Positions 45,448 through 57,964 of a stretch of 64,000 nt of DNA are shown piece by piece. The stretch covers positions 1-64,000 of the forward strand of contig NW_027331452.1 of NCBI RefSeq assembly GCF_022965805.1. The letters run 5' to 3'. A model generated the notes under the pieces. It saw nothing but the letters and a program-made list of their open reading frames with translations. It was not told where the DNA came from and made no database searches. The first letter of the stretch is position 1. Each line of letters starts with the position of its first letter. A program made the translations under genes and the position numbers. Source of the stretch: Primulina eburnea (Eukaryota > Streptophyta > Magnoliopsida > Lamiales > Gesneriaceae).

Positions 45448-48381
45448 CTCCTCTCTCTGCAAATCCATCAGCAACGGTCTCTGAATCAAAGAACTCAATG
45501 AAACACTCGACTTGCGGCTTAAAGCATCAGCCACAACATTCGCCTTCCCTGGGTGATAACTGATAGTACATCGTAATCTTGACAGCTCTAACCACCTCCT
45601 CTGCCGCATATTGAGCTCTTCTCTGCGAAACAGATACTTCAAACTCTTGTGGTCTGTGAAGATCTCACACTTTTCGCCATACAGTAATGTCTCCAAATCT
45701 TAAGGGCGAAAACCACAGCTGCTACTCAAATCGTGCGTCGGATAATTCTTCTCATAATCCTTCAACTGGCGAGAAGCATAGGCAATGACCTTACCTCTCT
45801 GCATCAACACTGCACCGAGACCCTTCTTCGACGCATCGGTAAAGACCACAAAATCCTCTGAACAACTGGGCAATGCGAGAATAGGAGCTGACGTCAATCT
45901 ATCCTTCAACTCCTGAAATGCGCTCTGGCAATCTATAGACCACTCGAACTTCACAGTCTTCCTTGTCAAATTGGACAATGGCAGGGAAATCTTGGAAAAG
46001 TCTGAAATGAAACGACGATAATAACCCGCCAAACCAAGGAAACTGCGTACCTCAGAAACAGTCGTAGGAATAGGCCACTTCTGAATCGCCTCTATCTTCA
46101 TCGGATCAACAGCAATGCCATCCCTCGAAACGACATGGCCTAGAAAAGAAATCTGATCCAACCAAAACTCACACTTCTTCAACTTGGCAAACAACCTCCT
46201 CTCTCTCAACAACTGGAGCACAACTCTGAGATGCTCTGAATGAAGCTCTCTGGTCTTAGAATAGATCAAGATATCATCGATAAAGACAATGACGAAGCTA
46301 TCCAAATACGGCTTGAACACACGGTTCATCAGGTCCATGAAGACAGAAGGGGCATTGGTCAAACCAAAAGACATCACGAAAAACTCATAGTGACCATACC
46401 TGGTCCTGAAAGCCGTCTTAGGGATATCAGACTCCCTAACCTTCAACTGATAGTAGCCAGACCGAAGATCAATCTTCGAGAAAACAGTGGCACCCTGGAG
46501 TTGGTCAAATAGATCGTCAATCCGTGGCAACGGATACTTGTTCTTGATCGTCACTTTGTTGAGCTCTCTGTAATCGATACACAGACGCAAAGACCCGTCC
46601 TTCTTCTTAACAAATAGAACCGGAGCTCCCCAAGGCGAAGAACTCGGACGAATAAAACCCTTATCTAGAAGATCCTGCAACTGCGTCTTCAACTCTTTCA
46701 TCTCGGTAGGAGCCATCCTATACGGAGCCTTAGAAATAGGAACCGTACCTGGAGCAAGATCAATAAAAAACTCTACATCTCTATCCGGCGGCAAACCCGG
46801 AACATCATCCTCAAACACATCAGCAAACTCCCTCACAACATCAATATCATCAATATTCAACTTAATCAGTCTATCCACATCCACAACAGATGCGAGAAAA
46901 ACATCACAACCTCTACACAATAGCCTCTCAGCATCAAGACACGAAATAAAAGGAAGGACCAGCGAAGTACCTGAGCTGGCGAGAACTCCTCCCTGGCCAT
47001 CATCTGCAAAAGTCACCGTCTTAGCAACGCAATCAATAACAGCACGATAGGTCGACAGCCAATCCATGCCAAGAATAACATCAAAGGCAACCATCGGGAT
47101 CACAATCAAATCAGCAAAGACCTCTCGATCAACAAAACGAACGGGGCACGCATACACTATGGAGGTCGGGCACAAAACATCTCCCGAAGGCAAAACAACA
47201 CTAAGCTGAAGGGGAATAACAGAAGGAACTATACCCAAAGATCTCAAAAACAATTCAGACATAAAAGAATGAGTAGCACCAGTATCAATCAAAGTAGTAG
47301 CTACTCTGCCTGAAATTAAAATGGAACTAGAGATTACAGAAGAATTACGATTAATACCTTCCTTAGTCATCGAAAAGATACGACCCTGCACCTTCTCCTG
47401 GCTAGCTCCCTTAGGACAATCTCTGGAAATGTGGCCTGGCATGCCACAACGATAGCAAGAACGAGTGCCAAATCTACACTCTCCACGATGAGGTCTGCCA
47501 CACTTGGGACACAAAGATCTCTCAGAATCAGACGGAGCAACTGGCACTGACGGTGGCCTAGGACTCTGATCCACCTTGCCCTTCCCCTTGAATCGATCTC
47601 TGCCACGCTGACCTGAACTCTGGCCTCTTTGAACACTAGCCTGGTGCCTCGCCTGTCTCTCCCTGGCGATATCCTTCTCGTCCTGCTCTGCTAGCAACGC
47701 CTTGGACACAATCTCCTTGAAAGTCACAGCCTTGGACATATTGATATCACGCCTGATCTCCGCTCTAAGGCCTCGAATGAAGTGAGCGCCTTTATCTTTA
47801 TCACTGGTAGCAATGTACGGAGCAAAAAGGCAACCCTCCTCGAACCTGAGAATATACTCATCTACATTCAGGCTCCCCTGACGAAGCTCCAGAAACTCTG
47901 TAACCTTCCTCGCTCGCAGTGCATCAGGAAAGTACTTGTCGTAGAAAAGCTCAGTAAACTCAGACCACTTCAAAGTAGAAACATCAATGCCAACCTTGGT
48001 CGCATTCCACCACAAACGTGCAGCTTTAACCAGCATAAAAACAGCACAACTGATACGATCTCTGTCCTCATAGTGGAGATGATCAAAAATCGCCTCCAAA
48101 GCCTTGACCCACTCTACTGCAGCTAAAGGATCGGAGCTGCCTGGAAACTCGGGTGGATCCATCCTCTTAAACGCAGAAAAGATGGCATCAGAACCAACTG
48201 CAGCTGGAGCAACCTGCCCTCTACCTTGGCCTCTGCCCTGGCCTGCTCCTTGCAGTCTAAGCAACTGCTGGATCTGCTCACTGTGAACCTTAGCCTGCTC
48301 CTTCAGTAACTTGCCGAACTCGTCGACAACTCTCGAGGACGAACTATCCTCCCCCTCTGACGCCTTACGCTTAGGAGGCAT
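45448..48381 (-). pseudogene. gag-pol of G4, 3'-truncated and divergent
   Basis: From the ATG at 48381 one frame runs 893 codons to 45700. It covers gag, zinc knuckle ([14 protein letters not shown]), protease ([10 protein letters not shown]), RT (FIDDILIYS) and the start of RNase H, without the solo LTR of G1-G3. This shows the family normally has one gag-pol frame. Beyond about 45730 small deletions shift the frame. RNase H remnants ([13 protein letters not shown]) continue to 45448, where the sequence joins LTR C; integrase and chromodomain are absent. Many amino-acid differences from G1-G3 mark it as a separate, older copy. Confidence 0.9.
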
Positions 48382-48500
48382 CCTCTACTCTACAATGCTC
48401 ACAAGACACCAATCAATACATAACAATAGATAGATGCAAAGAAAACATACCCGGACAGTTGAAAGTAGACGAAGTCATATGCATTGGTCCGAAGAACACC

Positions 48501-48512
48501 GCTCTGATACCA
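48501..48512 (-). promoter_or_regulatory. Primer-binding site of G4
   Basis: In sense it reads TGGTATCAGAGC, five bases from LTR D. Confidence 0.92.
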
Positions 48513-48517
48513 CTAAA

Positions 48518-50111
48518 TGTGACACCCTGACCTCTTTTAAAATAAATACGCAGCTGAAATAAAATAATTTTCTTTTCAAAATACGGAAGGAGTTTCAAAA
48601 TACATTTCTTTAAATATCTTTACAAAATAAATACATGATCATTTAAATGACATAACAAAAACAAAACATCATTCCTATGATCATGCCAAAATCATCCTTC
48701 CAACGGTGTATGCATATGACCCCCGATCTACAGTCAACGTCCCGAGGCACCACTCTGATCTGCATCACATGAAAATAACTGGAATGAGAATAAATCTCAG
48801 CAAGTGGAACTCTTATATAACAATGAACAATAACTCTGTAAAACATCTCTTTGAAATCATAAATACCATCAACTCTGAACTGTAAACTCTGAATATCAAT
48901 AACATAGCAATAGCATATGAAATATGATGGTATTTCTCTTTTGCTCTGGGGATTGATATCAATAGTATCTCTGCTCTGGGGTGCTCGTATCCCAAATCGA
49001 TATAATACCGATAACTCTGAGGGATATAAGCCTATAGGCGATGATCATCTAATATTGCATGCAATCTCTGACTATGTATTTATCAATCCGAAAACATTTG
49101 AACTCTGAATAGCATTTAAGGCCGTCCTTTCACAATCTCATATTTTCTCTTGTATTCCCTTTTAACAATAGTGAGGTATACAATACCTCCAATAGATAAT
49201 CAATGAAATCAATACATAACAATGGATCAATGAAGGGAATATCACTTTAAAATCTTTAAAACACAATACATATAATATCATGTGAGCAAAAAGGATGAAA
49301 TTCCACTTACAAACCACAACAAACACCTCAACTTAGCTCTTGATCACCACCTACAACAAATAATCCACAAATAACACCAATATCAACTAAATATCCAAGA
49401 TTACAAGCTAAATAATCCATAAATCCACATAAACAACCAACCTAAACAACTCTTAATTTACAACCTTAACAGAATCGCACCAAAAGCTTACCCAAGCTTC
49501 CTAGCACCAAGGAGAACGTCGAACTCAAGTCGAAATTCCAAACAAACGCCTGAATCGAAGATAGGAAAGAAAAGAAATGACTGAAAACCCTTGAAATGGA
49601 GAGAAAAGTCGAGAATGGAGAAGAAAAGAAAGGGAAAGTATGGCCAACCACTCCAAAAAGTAGCTCAAAAACTCGCCCATACCTTCACCGCGGGTGCGCT
49701 CCTCTAAGCACCGCGGGTGCGCAATGGTTACGGCATTCTCAAAAATTCTGGAATACGAACAGCGCGGGTGCGGCGACGCAAGCAGCGCGGGTGCGGTCCC
49801 TACCGCAGGGGCAGTCTCTACATCACCGCGGGTGCGGTGTGCTCACGGCATTCCAACTCCAAAACAGCACAGTACACCGCGGGGGCACTCCAATTAAGAG
49901 CGCGGGTGCACTCAAGTCACGGCCAAGCACTATTCCCATGCAACTAAAATCGAACCGACACTCTGAAACAAACAACCAACATCAACTAACACCTCAAGAC
50001 AATAAAACTAACAATACTATAGCCCAAAAATACAACTCTGAACATCTAATCAAATATCCCAAATAACAAACGAAACATAAATCGTACCGTACACCGGGCT
50101 CGGCTATTACA
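48518..50111 (-). repeat. Gypsy LTR D (5' LTR of G4), 1,594 bp
   Basis: Its termini (TGTAATAGC...GGTGTCACA in sense) match A-C, with clear sequence divergence inside. The GC-rich motif array is at about 49686-49920. Its outer end joins satellite directly (ATATTGAGCAAAG), so this edge is a genuine insertion boundary. Confidence 0.93.
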
Positions 50112-52700
50112 ATATTGAGCAAAGTTTAGCCCATAAAGTAATCCAAAAATATAATCCCTCCCCTTCTTAGTCCTAGGCAACCCTAAAATAAAGTGCATAT
50201 AAATGTCAATCCAAGTTCTTTTAAGAATAGCAAGCAAAAGTGTTCCCAAAGTTCTATTGACAACTTCAGTTTGTCCATCTGTTTGAGGATGACAAGTAGT
50301 AGATTACAACAATATTGAGCAAAGTTTAGCCCATAAAGTAATCCAAAAATAGAATCCCTCCCCTTCTTAGTCCTAGGCAACCCCAAAATAAAGTCCATAG
50401 AAATGTCAATCCAAGTTCTTTTTAAGAATAGCACGCAAAAGTGTTCCCAAAGTTCTATTGACAACTTCGGTTTGTCCATCTGTTTGAGCATGACAAGTAG
50501 TAGATTACAACAATGTTAAGCAAAGTTTAGCCCATAAAGTAATCCGAAAATAGAATCCCTCCCCTTCTTAGTCCTAGGCAACCCCAAAATAAAGTGCATA
50601 GAAATGTCAATCCAAGTTCTTTTTAAGAATAGCACGCAAAAGTGTTCCCAAAGTTCTATTTACAAATTCGTTTTGTCCATCCGTTTGAGGATGACAAGTA
50701 GTAGATTACAACAATATTGAGCAAAGTTTAGCCCATAAAGTAATCCAAAAATAGAATCCCTCCCTTTCTTAGTCCTAGGCAACCCCAAAATAAAGTCCAT
50801 AGAAATGTCAATCCAAGTTCTTTTTAAGAATAGCACGCAAAAGTGTTCCCAAAGTTCTATTTACAATTTCGGTTTGTCCATCCGTTTGAGGATGACAAGT
50901 AGTAGATTACAACAATATTGAGCAAAGTTTAGCCCATAAAGTAATCCAAAAATAGAATCCCTCCCCTTCTTAGTCCTAGGCAACCCCAAAATAAAGTCCA
51001 TAGAAATGTCAATCCAAGTTCTTTTAAGAATAGCACGCAAAAGTGTTCCCAAAGTTCTATTGACAACTTCAGTTTGTCCATCTGTTTGAGGATGACAAGT
51101 AGTAGATTACAACAATATTGAGCAAAGTTTAGCCCATAAAGTAATCCAAAAATAGAATCCCTCCCCTTCTTAGTCCTAGGCAACCCCAAAATAAAGTCCA
51201 TAGAAATGTCAATCCAAGTTCTTTTAAGAATAGCACGCAAAAGTGTTCCCAAAGTTCTATTGACAACTTCAGATTGTCCATCCGTTTGAGGTTGACAAGT
51301 AGTAGATTACAACAATATTGAGCAAAGTTTAGCCCATAAAGTAATCCAAAAATAGAATCCTTCCCCTTCTTAGTCCTAGGCAACCCCAAAATAAAGTGCA
51401 TAGAAATGTCAATCCAAGTTCTTTTTAAGAATAGCACGCAAAAGTGTTCCCAAAGTTCTATTTACAACTTCGGTTTGTCCATCCGTTTGAGGATGACAAG
51501 TAGTAGATTACAACAATATTGAGCAAAGTTTAGCCCATAAAGTAATCCAAAAATAGAATCCCTCCCCTTCTTATTCCTAGGCAACCACAAAATAAAGTGC
51601 ATAAAAATGTCAATCCAAGTTCTTTTTAAGAATAGCACGCAAAAGTGTTCCCAAAGTTCTATTGACAACTTCAGTTTGTCCATCTGTTTGAGAATGACAA
51701 GTAGTAGATTACAACAATATTGAGCAAAGGGATTCTATTTTTGAGGATGACAAGTAGTAGATTACAACAATATTGAGCAAAGTTTAGCCCATAAAGTAAT
51801 CCAAAAATAGAATCCCTCCCCTTCTTAGTCCTAGGCAACCCCAAAATAAAGTGCATAGAAATGTCAATCCAAGTTCTTTTAAGAATAGCACGCTAAAGTG
51901 TTCAATCTAAGTCCTAGGCAACCCCAAAATAAAGTGCATAGAAATGTCAATCCAAGTTCTTTTAAGAATAGCACGCAAAAGTGTTCCCAAAGTTCTATTG
52001 ACAACTTCAGTTTGTCCATCTGTTTGAGGATGACAAGTAGTAGATTACAACAATATTGAGCAAAGTTTAGCCCATAAAGTAATCCAAAAATATAATCCCT
52101 CCCCTTCTTAGTCCTAGGCAACCCCAAAATAAAGTGCATAGAAATGTCAATCCAAGTTCTTTTAAGAATAGCACGCTAAAGTGTTTAATCTAAGTCCTAG
52201 GCAACCCCAAAATAAAGTGCATAGAAATGTCAATCCAAGTTCTTTTAAGAATAGCACGCAAAAGTGTTCCCAAAGTTCTATTGACAACTTCAGTTTGTCC
52301 ATCTGTTTGAGGATGACAAGTAGTAGATTACAACAATATTGAGCAAAGTTTAGCCCATAAAGTAATCCAAAAATAGAATACTTCCCCTTCATAGTCCTAG
52401 GCAACCCCAAAATAAAGTGCATAGAAATGTCAATCCAAGTTCTTTTAAGAATAGCACGTAAAAGTGTTCCAAAAGTTCTATTGACAACTTCAGTTTGTCC
52501 ATCTGTTTGAGGATGACAAGTTGTAGATTAACAAAATATTGAGCAAAGTTTAGCCCATAAAGTAATCCAAAAATAGAGAGGATGACAAGTAGTAGATTAC
52601 AACAATATTGAGCAAAGTTTAGCCCATAAAGTAATCCAAAAATGGAATCCCTCCCCTTCTTAGTCCTAGGCAACCCCAAAATAAAGTGCATAGAAATGTC
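50112..52700 (-). repeat. Integrase-derived satellite array 2 (~13 monomers)
   Basis: It has the same monomer and orientation as array 1. It matches about 12486-14646 at offsets of 37,626 then 37,426 bp (one monomer difference) and includes the microinversion near 51728. It therefore repeats, rather than continues, the end of array 1. A broken junction at about 52575 (ATAGAGAGGATGAC) is private. It is interrupted at 52700 by the copia solo LTR. Confidence 0.92.
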
Positions 52701-54848
52701 TGTTAGAGTAGGTGCCCGTCGAGCCAAGTGTTGGCCGAGTGTTCACAATGAAACTCTATGTATAAGCAGTCTTTATTTTAATAATATTTGAAATATTTAT
52801 TTTGGCACATCTTTATCTGTATACCCATGATAGTTGCATAGATAAAGCCCTTGAATATACAAATAGTAGAAAGAATATGAAATGCTCATATGATGAGTAT
52901 CATGAAACTCATATTTGTAATACTGTATATTCTAAACGGTTCCTAGTCGATTCAGCTGCCACTAAGAAGGATATAGGCCGCTCGAGTTAGAGACTAGTAT
53001 CTGCGATGTGAGTACCATGTTTCATTGGTAGGGGACATTGTGATGTCCAAGCATGCAGATAGGTGCTCCTGGTAGAGTGCACTGAACAACCCTCCATAAA
53101 AGGACTTTCCAAGTGGTTCTCACTTATCGAGTGGAAAAGTCCTGGTTTATGGTTGTACAGAATTAGTCCTTGTGACCCGGGACAACATTGCGACTCTATG
53201 TGCTAGAATTACACTTTGACTTGTTTACCGACTCTTATGGGATCATCAGGTGGCAAGGTTGGGTGTTCTGTCGAAACACATAGGAGTCGATGCATTGTAG
53301 TCGGGGATTCACCGCTTACCTTCGGGTATGGATATCCTATGTGTTATCATGTGTATGTAGGTTGAAATCTCTGACCAGAGTATGGTGGTAATTATGAAAG
53401 GGTTTCATAGATTACACCATCGATGCAACTACGACATGACACATAGTATCGATTCATTGACAACTCTCGATAAACCAATGGTTGTCGAATCGATCGGGAT
53501 ATATGAGTTGAAGGAACCGTACTGTACGCTAACCATAATTGAATGGTTCTTGCAGGCACTATCATTTGATACCTAGGGAATCATGTAAGCGATGCTGCTA
53601 GGCGTTTAAAATGATTGGTTGGGTACTATCAGACTTGAGTTCTGACGTTCTTATTATCAAGGAGTTGATAAATAAGAATGGAGCAATTGGGGTATGCTCA
53701 TATAAGGATAGTTTAGTCCGAATCACATGGAGATGTGAACCCACGGCTAGTTGTATCAATGAACCATTGAGGGCCACACAAGTACTAGCTTTCTAGATCC
53801 CGTTGAGAAGTAAAAAATAGTTCAATGTGTTGAACGGCTTATAAAGGAGTTTATAAGCGTAAGGAAAATTAGAAGTATGACTTCTATAAAGGAAAAAATA
53901 GTTCAATGTGTTGAACGACTTATAAATGAGTTTATAAGCGTAAAGAAAAAATAGAAGTATGATTTCTATGAGAGAAATGTAAATTTTAATTTATGGAAGT
54001 GTTCCTAAATTAAAATTTGGCCGAGTGAATAATGTGTTTGAAAATTGTGATTTTCATAAACATTATTATGGACTAAATTAAATTAATTCAAGTGTTGAAT
54101 TATTTAAACACTAGTGGGCCTAGTAGAGTCCAAATAATTAAATTAATTCAAGTGTTGAATTAATTAAATAATATTGAGTTTTGTAGAGCTCAATTAAAAT
54201 AATTATTTAACTAGTGGGACTTGGGTAAATTCAAGTAATGTTTAATTAGTCTCAAATATGTTTGAGATAATTAAAATTTATTCCAAGGTTTTTAATTTGA
54301 TTAAAAACCATATTATATGCATGCATGGGAGGTGAAGGGTTGGGAGACTACTTTTTGAGTTTTCAAGGCATGGCATGCAACTTTATGCCTCAACTTTTTC
54401 ACAAACCAAGACAAGTCTTCCCACTCATCCCTCCACAATGCCATGGCCGAAAATTCACACCAAGATTTCTCTCATTTTTTCTCCTCCTTTTGTTCTTCAA
54501 TTTGTTGGAGAAAACACTATCTTCTCTTTGAAAAATCCTCACATTTTTCTAGTGCAAAATGTGAGGGGATCTACCTAGTTGGTGGTGGGCTTGATTGGAA
54601 GAAAGGAGTCCAAAAGAAAGGTGAAGCTTGTAGATTGTCTACCTTCAAGAGCTAAGGTGTTTACACCTTAGTTGGAGCCACAATCAACCTTTGAGATTGA
54701 TAGGTACTTTCTAAAACACCCTATGTATGACATTTTGGTGTTTAAATGTATTTGCTACACAAAAAGGATGGTGGCCGAAATTTTTTCTTAAAAATTAGAT
54801 TTTTTAACTTCCGTTGCGCTTCCGGTCACCGTAACCGATCCCCTTTCA
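52701..54848 (+). mobile_element. Copia solo LTR, 2,148 bp, with TSD ATGTC
   Basis: It starts TGTTAGAGTAGG and ends CCCCTTTCA, with ATGTC on both sides (52696-52700 and 54849-54853). Satellite sequence reads continuously across once the LTR and one TSD are removed. It is the same family as the full copia but opposite in orientation and clearly diverged, with many substitutions and an ~88 bp length difference. It is thus older. It arose by LTR-LTR recombination that deleted the internal region. Confidence 0.96.
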
Positions 54849-56023
54849 ATGTCAATCCAAGTTCTTTTAAGAATAGCACGCAAAAGTGTTCCCAAAGTTC
54901 TATTGACAACTTCAGTTTGTCCATCTGTTTGAGGATGACAAGTAGTAGATTACAACAATATTGACCAAAGTTTAGCCCATAAAGTAATCCAAAAATAGAA
55001 TCCCTCTCCTTCTTAGTCCTAGGCAACCCCAAAGTAAAGTCCATAGAAATGTCAATCCAAGTTCTTTTTAAGAATTGCTCGCAAAAGTGTTCCCAAAGTT
55101 CTATTGACAACTTCAGTTTGTCCATCTGTTTGAGGATGACAAGTAGTAGATTACAACAATATTGAGCAAAGTTTAGCCCATAAAGTAATCCAAAAATAGA
55201 ATCCCTCCCCTTCTTAATCCTAGACAACCCCAAAATAAAGTGCATAGGAAATGTCAATCCAAGTTCTTTTAAGAATAGCACGCAAAAGTGTTCCCAAAGT
55301 TCTATTGACAACTTCAGTTTGTCCATCTGTTTGAGGATGACAAGTAGTAGATTACAACAATATTGAGCAAAGTTTAGCCCATAAAGTAATCCAAAAATAG
55401 AATCCCTCCCCTTCTGAGTCCTAGGCAACCCCAAAATAAAGTCCATAGAAATGTCAATCCAAGTTCTTTTTACGGATAGCACGCAAAAGTGTTCCAAAAG
55501 TTCTATTTACAACTTCGGTTTGTCCATCCGTTTGAGGATGACAAGTAGTTGATTACAACAATATTGAGCAAAGTTTAGCCCATAAAGTAATCCAAAAATA
55601 GAATCCCTCCCCTTCTTAGTCCTAGGCAACCCCAAAATAAAGTGCATAGAAATGTCAATCCAAGTTCTTTTTAAGAATAGCACGCAAAAGTGTTCCCAAA
55701 GTTCTATTGACAACTTCAGTTTGTCCATCTGTTTGAGGATGACAAGTAGTAGATTACAACAATATCGAACAAAGTTTAGCCCATAAAGTAATCCAAAAAT
55801 CGAATTCCTCCCCTTCTTAGTCCTAGGCAACCCCAAAATAAAGTGCATAGAAATGTAAATCCAAGTTCTTTTAAGAATAGCACGCAAAAGTGTTCCCAAA
55901 GTTCTATTGACAACTTCAGTTTATCCATCTGTTTGAGGATGACAAGTAGTAGATTACAACAATATTGAGCAAAGTTTAGCCCATAAAGTAATCCAAAAAT
56001 AGAATCCCTCCCCTTCTTAGTCC

Positions 56024-56977
56024 TTTGCGTGCTATTCTTAAAAGAACTTGGATTGACATTTCTATGGACTTTATTTTGGGGTTGCCTAGGACTAAGAAGG
56101 GGAGGGATTCTATTTTTGGATTACTTTATGGGCTAAACTTTGCTCGATATTGTTGTAATCTACTACTTGTCATCCTCAAACAGATGGACAAACTGAAGTT
56201 GTCAATAGAACTTTGGGAACACTTTTGCGTGCTATTCTTAAAAAGAACTTGGATTGACATTTCTATGCACTTTATTTTGGGGTTGCCTAGGACTAAGAAG
56301 GGGAGGGATTCTATTTTTGGATTACTTTATGGGCTAAACTTTGCTCAATAATGTTGTAATCTACTACTTGTCATCCTCAAATAGATGGACAAACTGAAGT
56401 TGTCAATAGAACTTTGGGAACACTTTTGCGTGCTATTCTTAAAAAGAACTTGGATGGACATTTCTATGGACTTTATTTTGGGGTTGCCTAGGACTAAGAA
56501 GGGGAGGGATTCTATTTTGGATTACTTTATGGGCTAAACTTTGCTCAATATTGTTGTAATCTACTACTTGTCATCCTCAAACAGATGGACAAACTGAAGT
56601 TGTCAATAGAACTTTTGGAACACTTTTGCGTGCTATTCTTAAAAGAACTTGGATTGACATTTCTATGCACTTTATTTTGGGGTTGCCTAGGACTAAGAAG
56701 GGGAGGGATTCTATTTTTGGATTACTTTATGGGCTAAACTTTGCTCAATATTGTTGTAATCTACTACTTGTCATCCTCAAACAGATGGACAAACTGAAGT
56801 TGTCAATAGAACTTTTGGAACACTTTTGCGTGCTATTCTTAAAAGAACTTTGGGTTGACATTTCTATGCACTTTATTTTGGGGTTGCCTAGGACTAAGAA
56901 GGGGAGGGATTCTATTTTTGGATTACTTTATGGGCTAAACTTTGCTCAATATTGTTGTAATCTACTACTTGTCATCT
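56024..56977 (+). repeat. Inverted block of satellite monomers
   Basis: After CTTAGTCCT at 56015-56023 the sequence switches to the opposite strand of the monomer (TTTGCGTGCTATTCTTAAAAG) and keeps this orientation for almost five monomers. It then returns to the original orientation at GTCATCTTCAATCC. Array 1, in contrast, has one orientation over 12 kb. Confidence 0.88.
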
Positions 56978-57076
56978 TCAATCCAAGTTCTTTTTAAGAA
57001 TAGCACGCAAAAGTGTTCCCCAAGTTCTATTGACAACTTCAGTTTGTCCATCTGTTTGAGGATGACAAGTAGTAGA

Positions 57077-57178
57077 TTTTGGGGTTGCCTAGGACTAAGA
57101 AGGGGAGGGATTCTATTTTTGGATTACTTTATGGGCTAAACTTTGCTCAATATTGTTGTAATCTACTACTTGTCATCT
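57077..57178 (+). repeat. Second short inverted satellite segment
   Basis: About 100 bp are inverted. The exit junction (CTTGTCATCTTCAATCCAAG) is the same as that at about 56969-56988, so this junction was duplicated after it formed. Confidence 0.82.
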
Positions 57179-57964
57179 TCAATCCAAGTTCTTTTAAGAA
57201 TAGCACGCAAAAGTGTTCCAAAAGTTCTATTGACAACTTCAGTTTGTCCATCTGTTTGAGGATGACAAGTAGTAGATTACAACAATATTGAGCAAAGTTT
57301 ATCCCATAATGTTTAGCCCAAAATAGAATCCCTCCCCTTCTTAGTCCTAGGCAACCCCAAAATAAAGTGCATAGAAATGTCAATCCAAGTTCTTTTTAAG
57401 AATAGCACGCAAAAGTGTTCCCAAAGTTCTATTTACAACTTCGGTTTGTCTATCCGTTTGAGGATGACAAGTAGTAGATTACAACAATATTGAGCAAAGT
57501 TTAGCCCATAAAGTAATCCAAAAATAGAATCCCTCCCCTTCTTAGTCCTAGGCAACCCCAAAATAAAGTGCATAGAAATGTCAATCCAAGTTCTTTTTAA
57601 GAATAGCACGCAAAAGTGTTCCCAAAGTTCTATTGACTACTTCAGTTTGTCCATCTGTTTGAGGATGACAAGTAGTAGATTACAACAATATTGACCAAAG
57701 TTTAGCCCATAAAGTAATCCAAAAATAGAATCCCTCTCCTTATTAGTCCTAGGCAACCCCAAAGTAAAGTCCATAGAAATGTCAATCCAAGTTCTTTTTA
57801 AGAATTGCTCGCAAAAGTGTTCCCAAAGTTCTATTGACAACTTCAGTTTGTCCATCTGTTTGAGGATGACAAGTTGTAAGGCTCGAGAATTATCGATATT
57901 ATTGATGTTGGAATTATAGAGATAAGAATGCACAATTATGAGATTTTGAGCAGCAGGGCCGAAG

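Larger units (their letters stand above)
24668..50111 (-). mobile_element. Tandem array of four gypsy elements sharing LTRs (G1-G4)
   Basis: The order on the + strand is G1 internal, LTR A, G2 internal, LTR B, G3 internal, LTR C, G4 internal, LTR D, all in - orientation. The period between equivalent points is 7,098 bp (G1 to G2) and 7,083 bp (G2 to G3); the 15 bp difference equals the length difference of LTRs A and B. The internal regions of G2 and G3 are both 5,475 bp. G1 has lost its 3' end at the copia junction and G4 has lost its 3' half at LTR C. Unequal recombination between LTRs or integration of a concatemer would give this layout. An assembly artefact must also be considered. Confidence 0.88.
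54849..57874 (-). repeat. Integrase-derived satellite array 3 (~15 monomers) with inversions
   Basis: This continues array 2 after the solo LTR and contains more diverged monomers, e.g. CTCGCAAAAG variants near 55077 and 57809 and GTAGTTGATTAC near 55547. Two internal segments are inverted and listed separately. Another irregular join lies near 57305-57325. It ends where the LTR of G5 begins. Confidence 0.9.
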
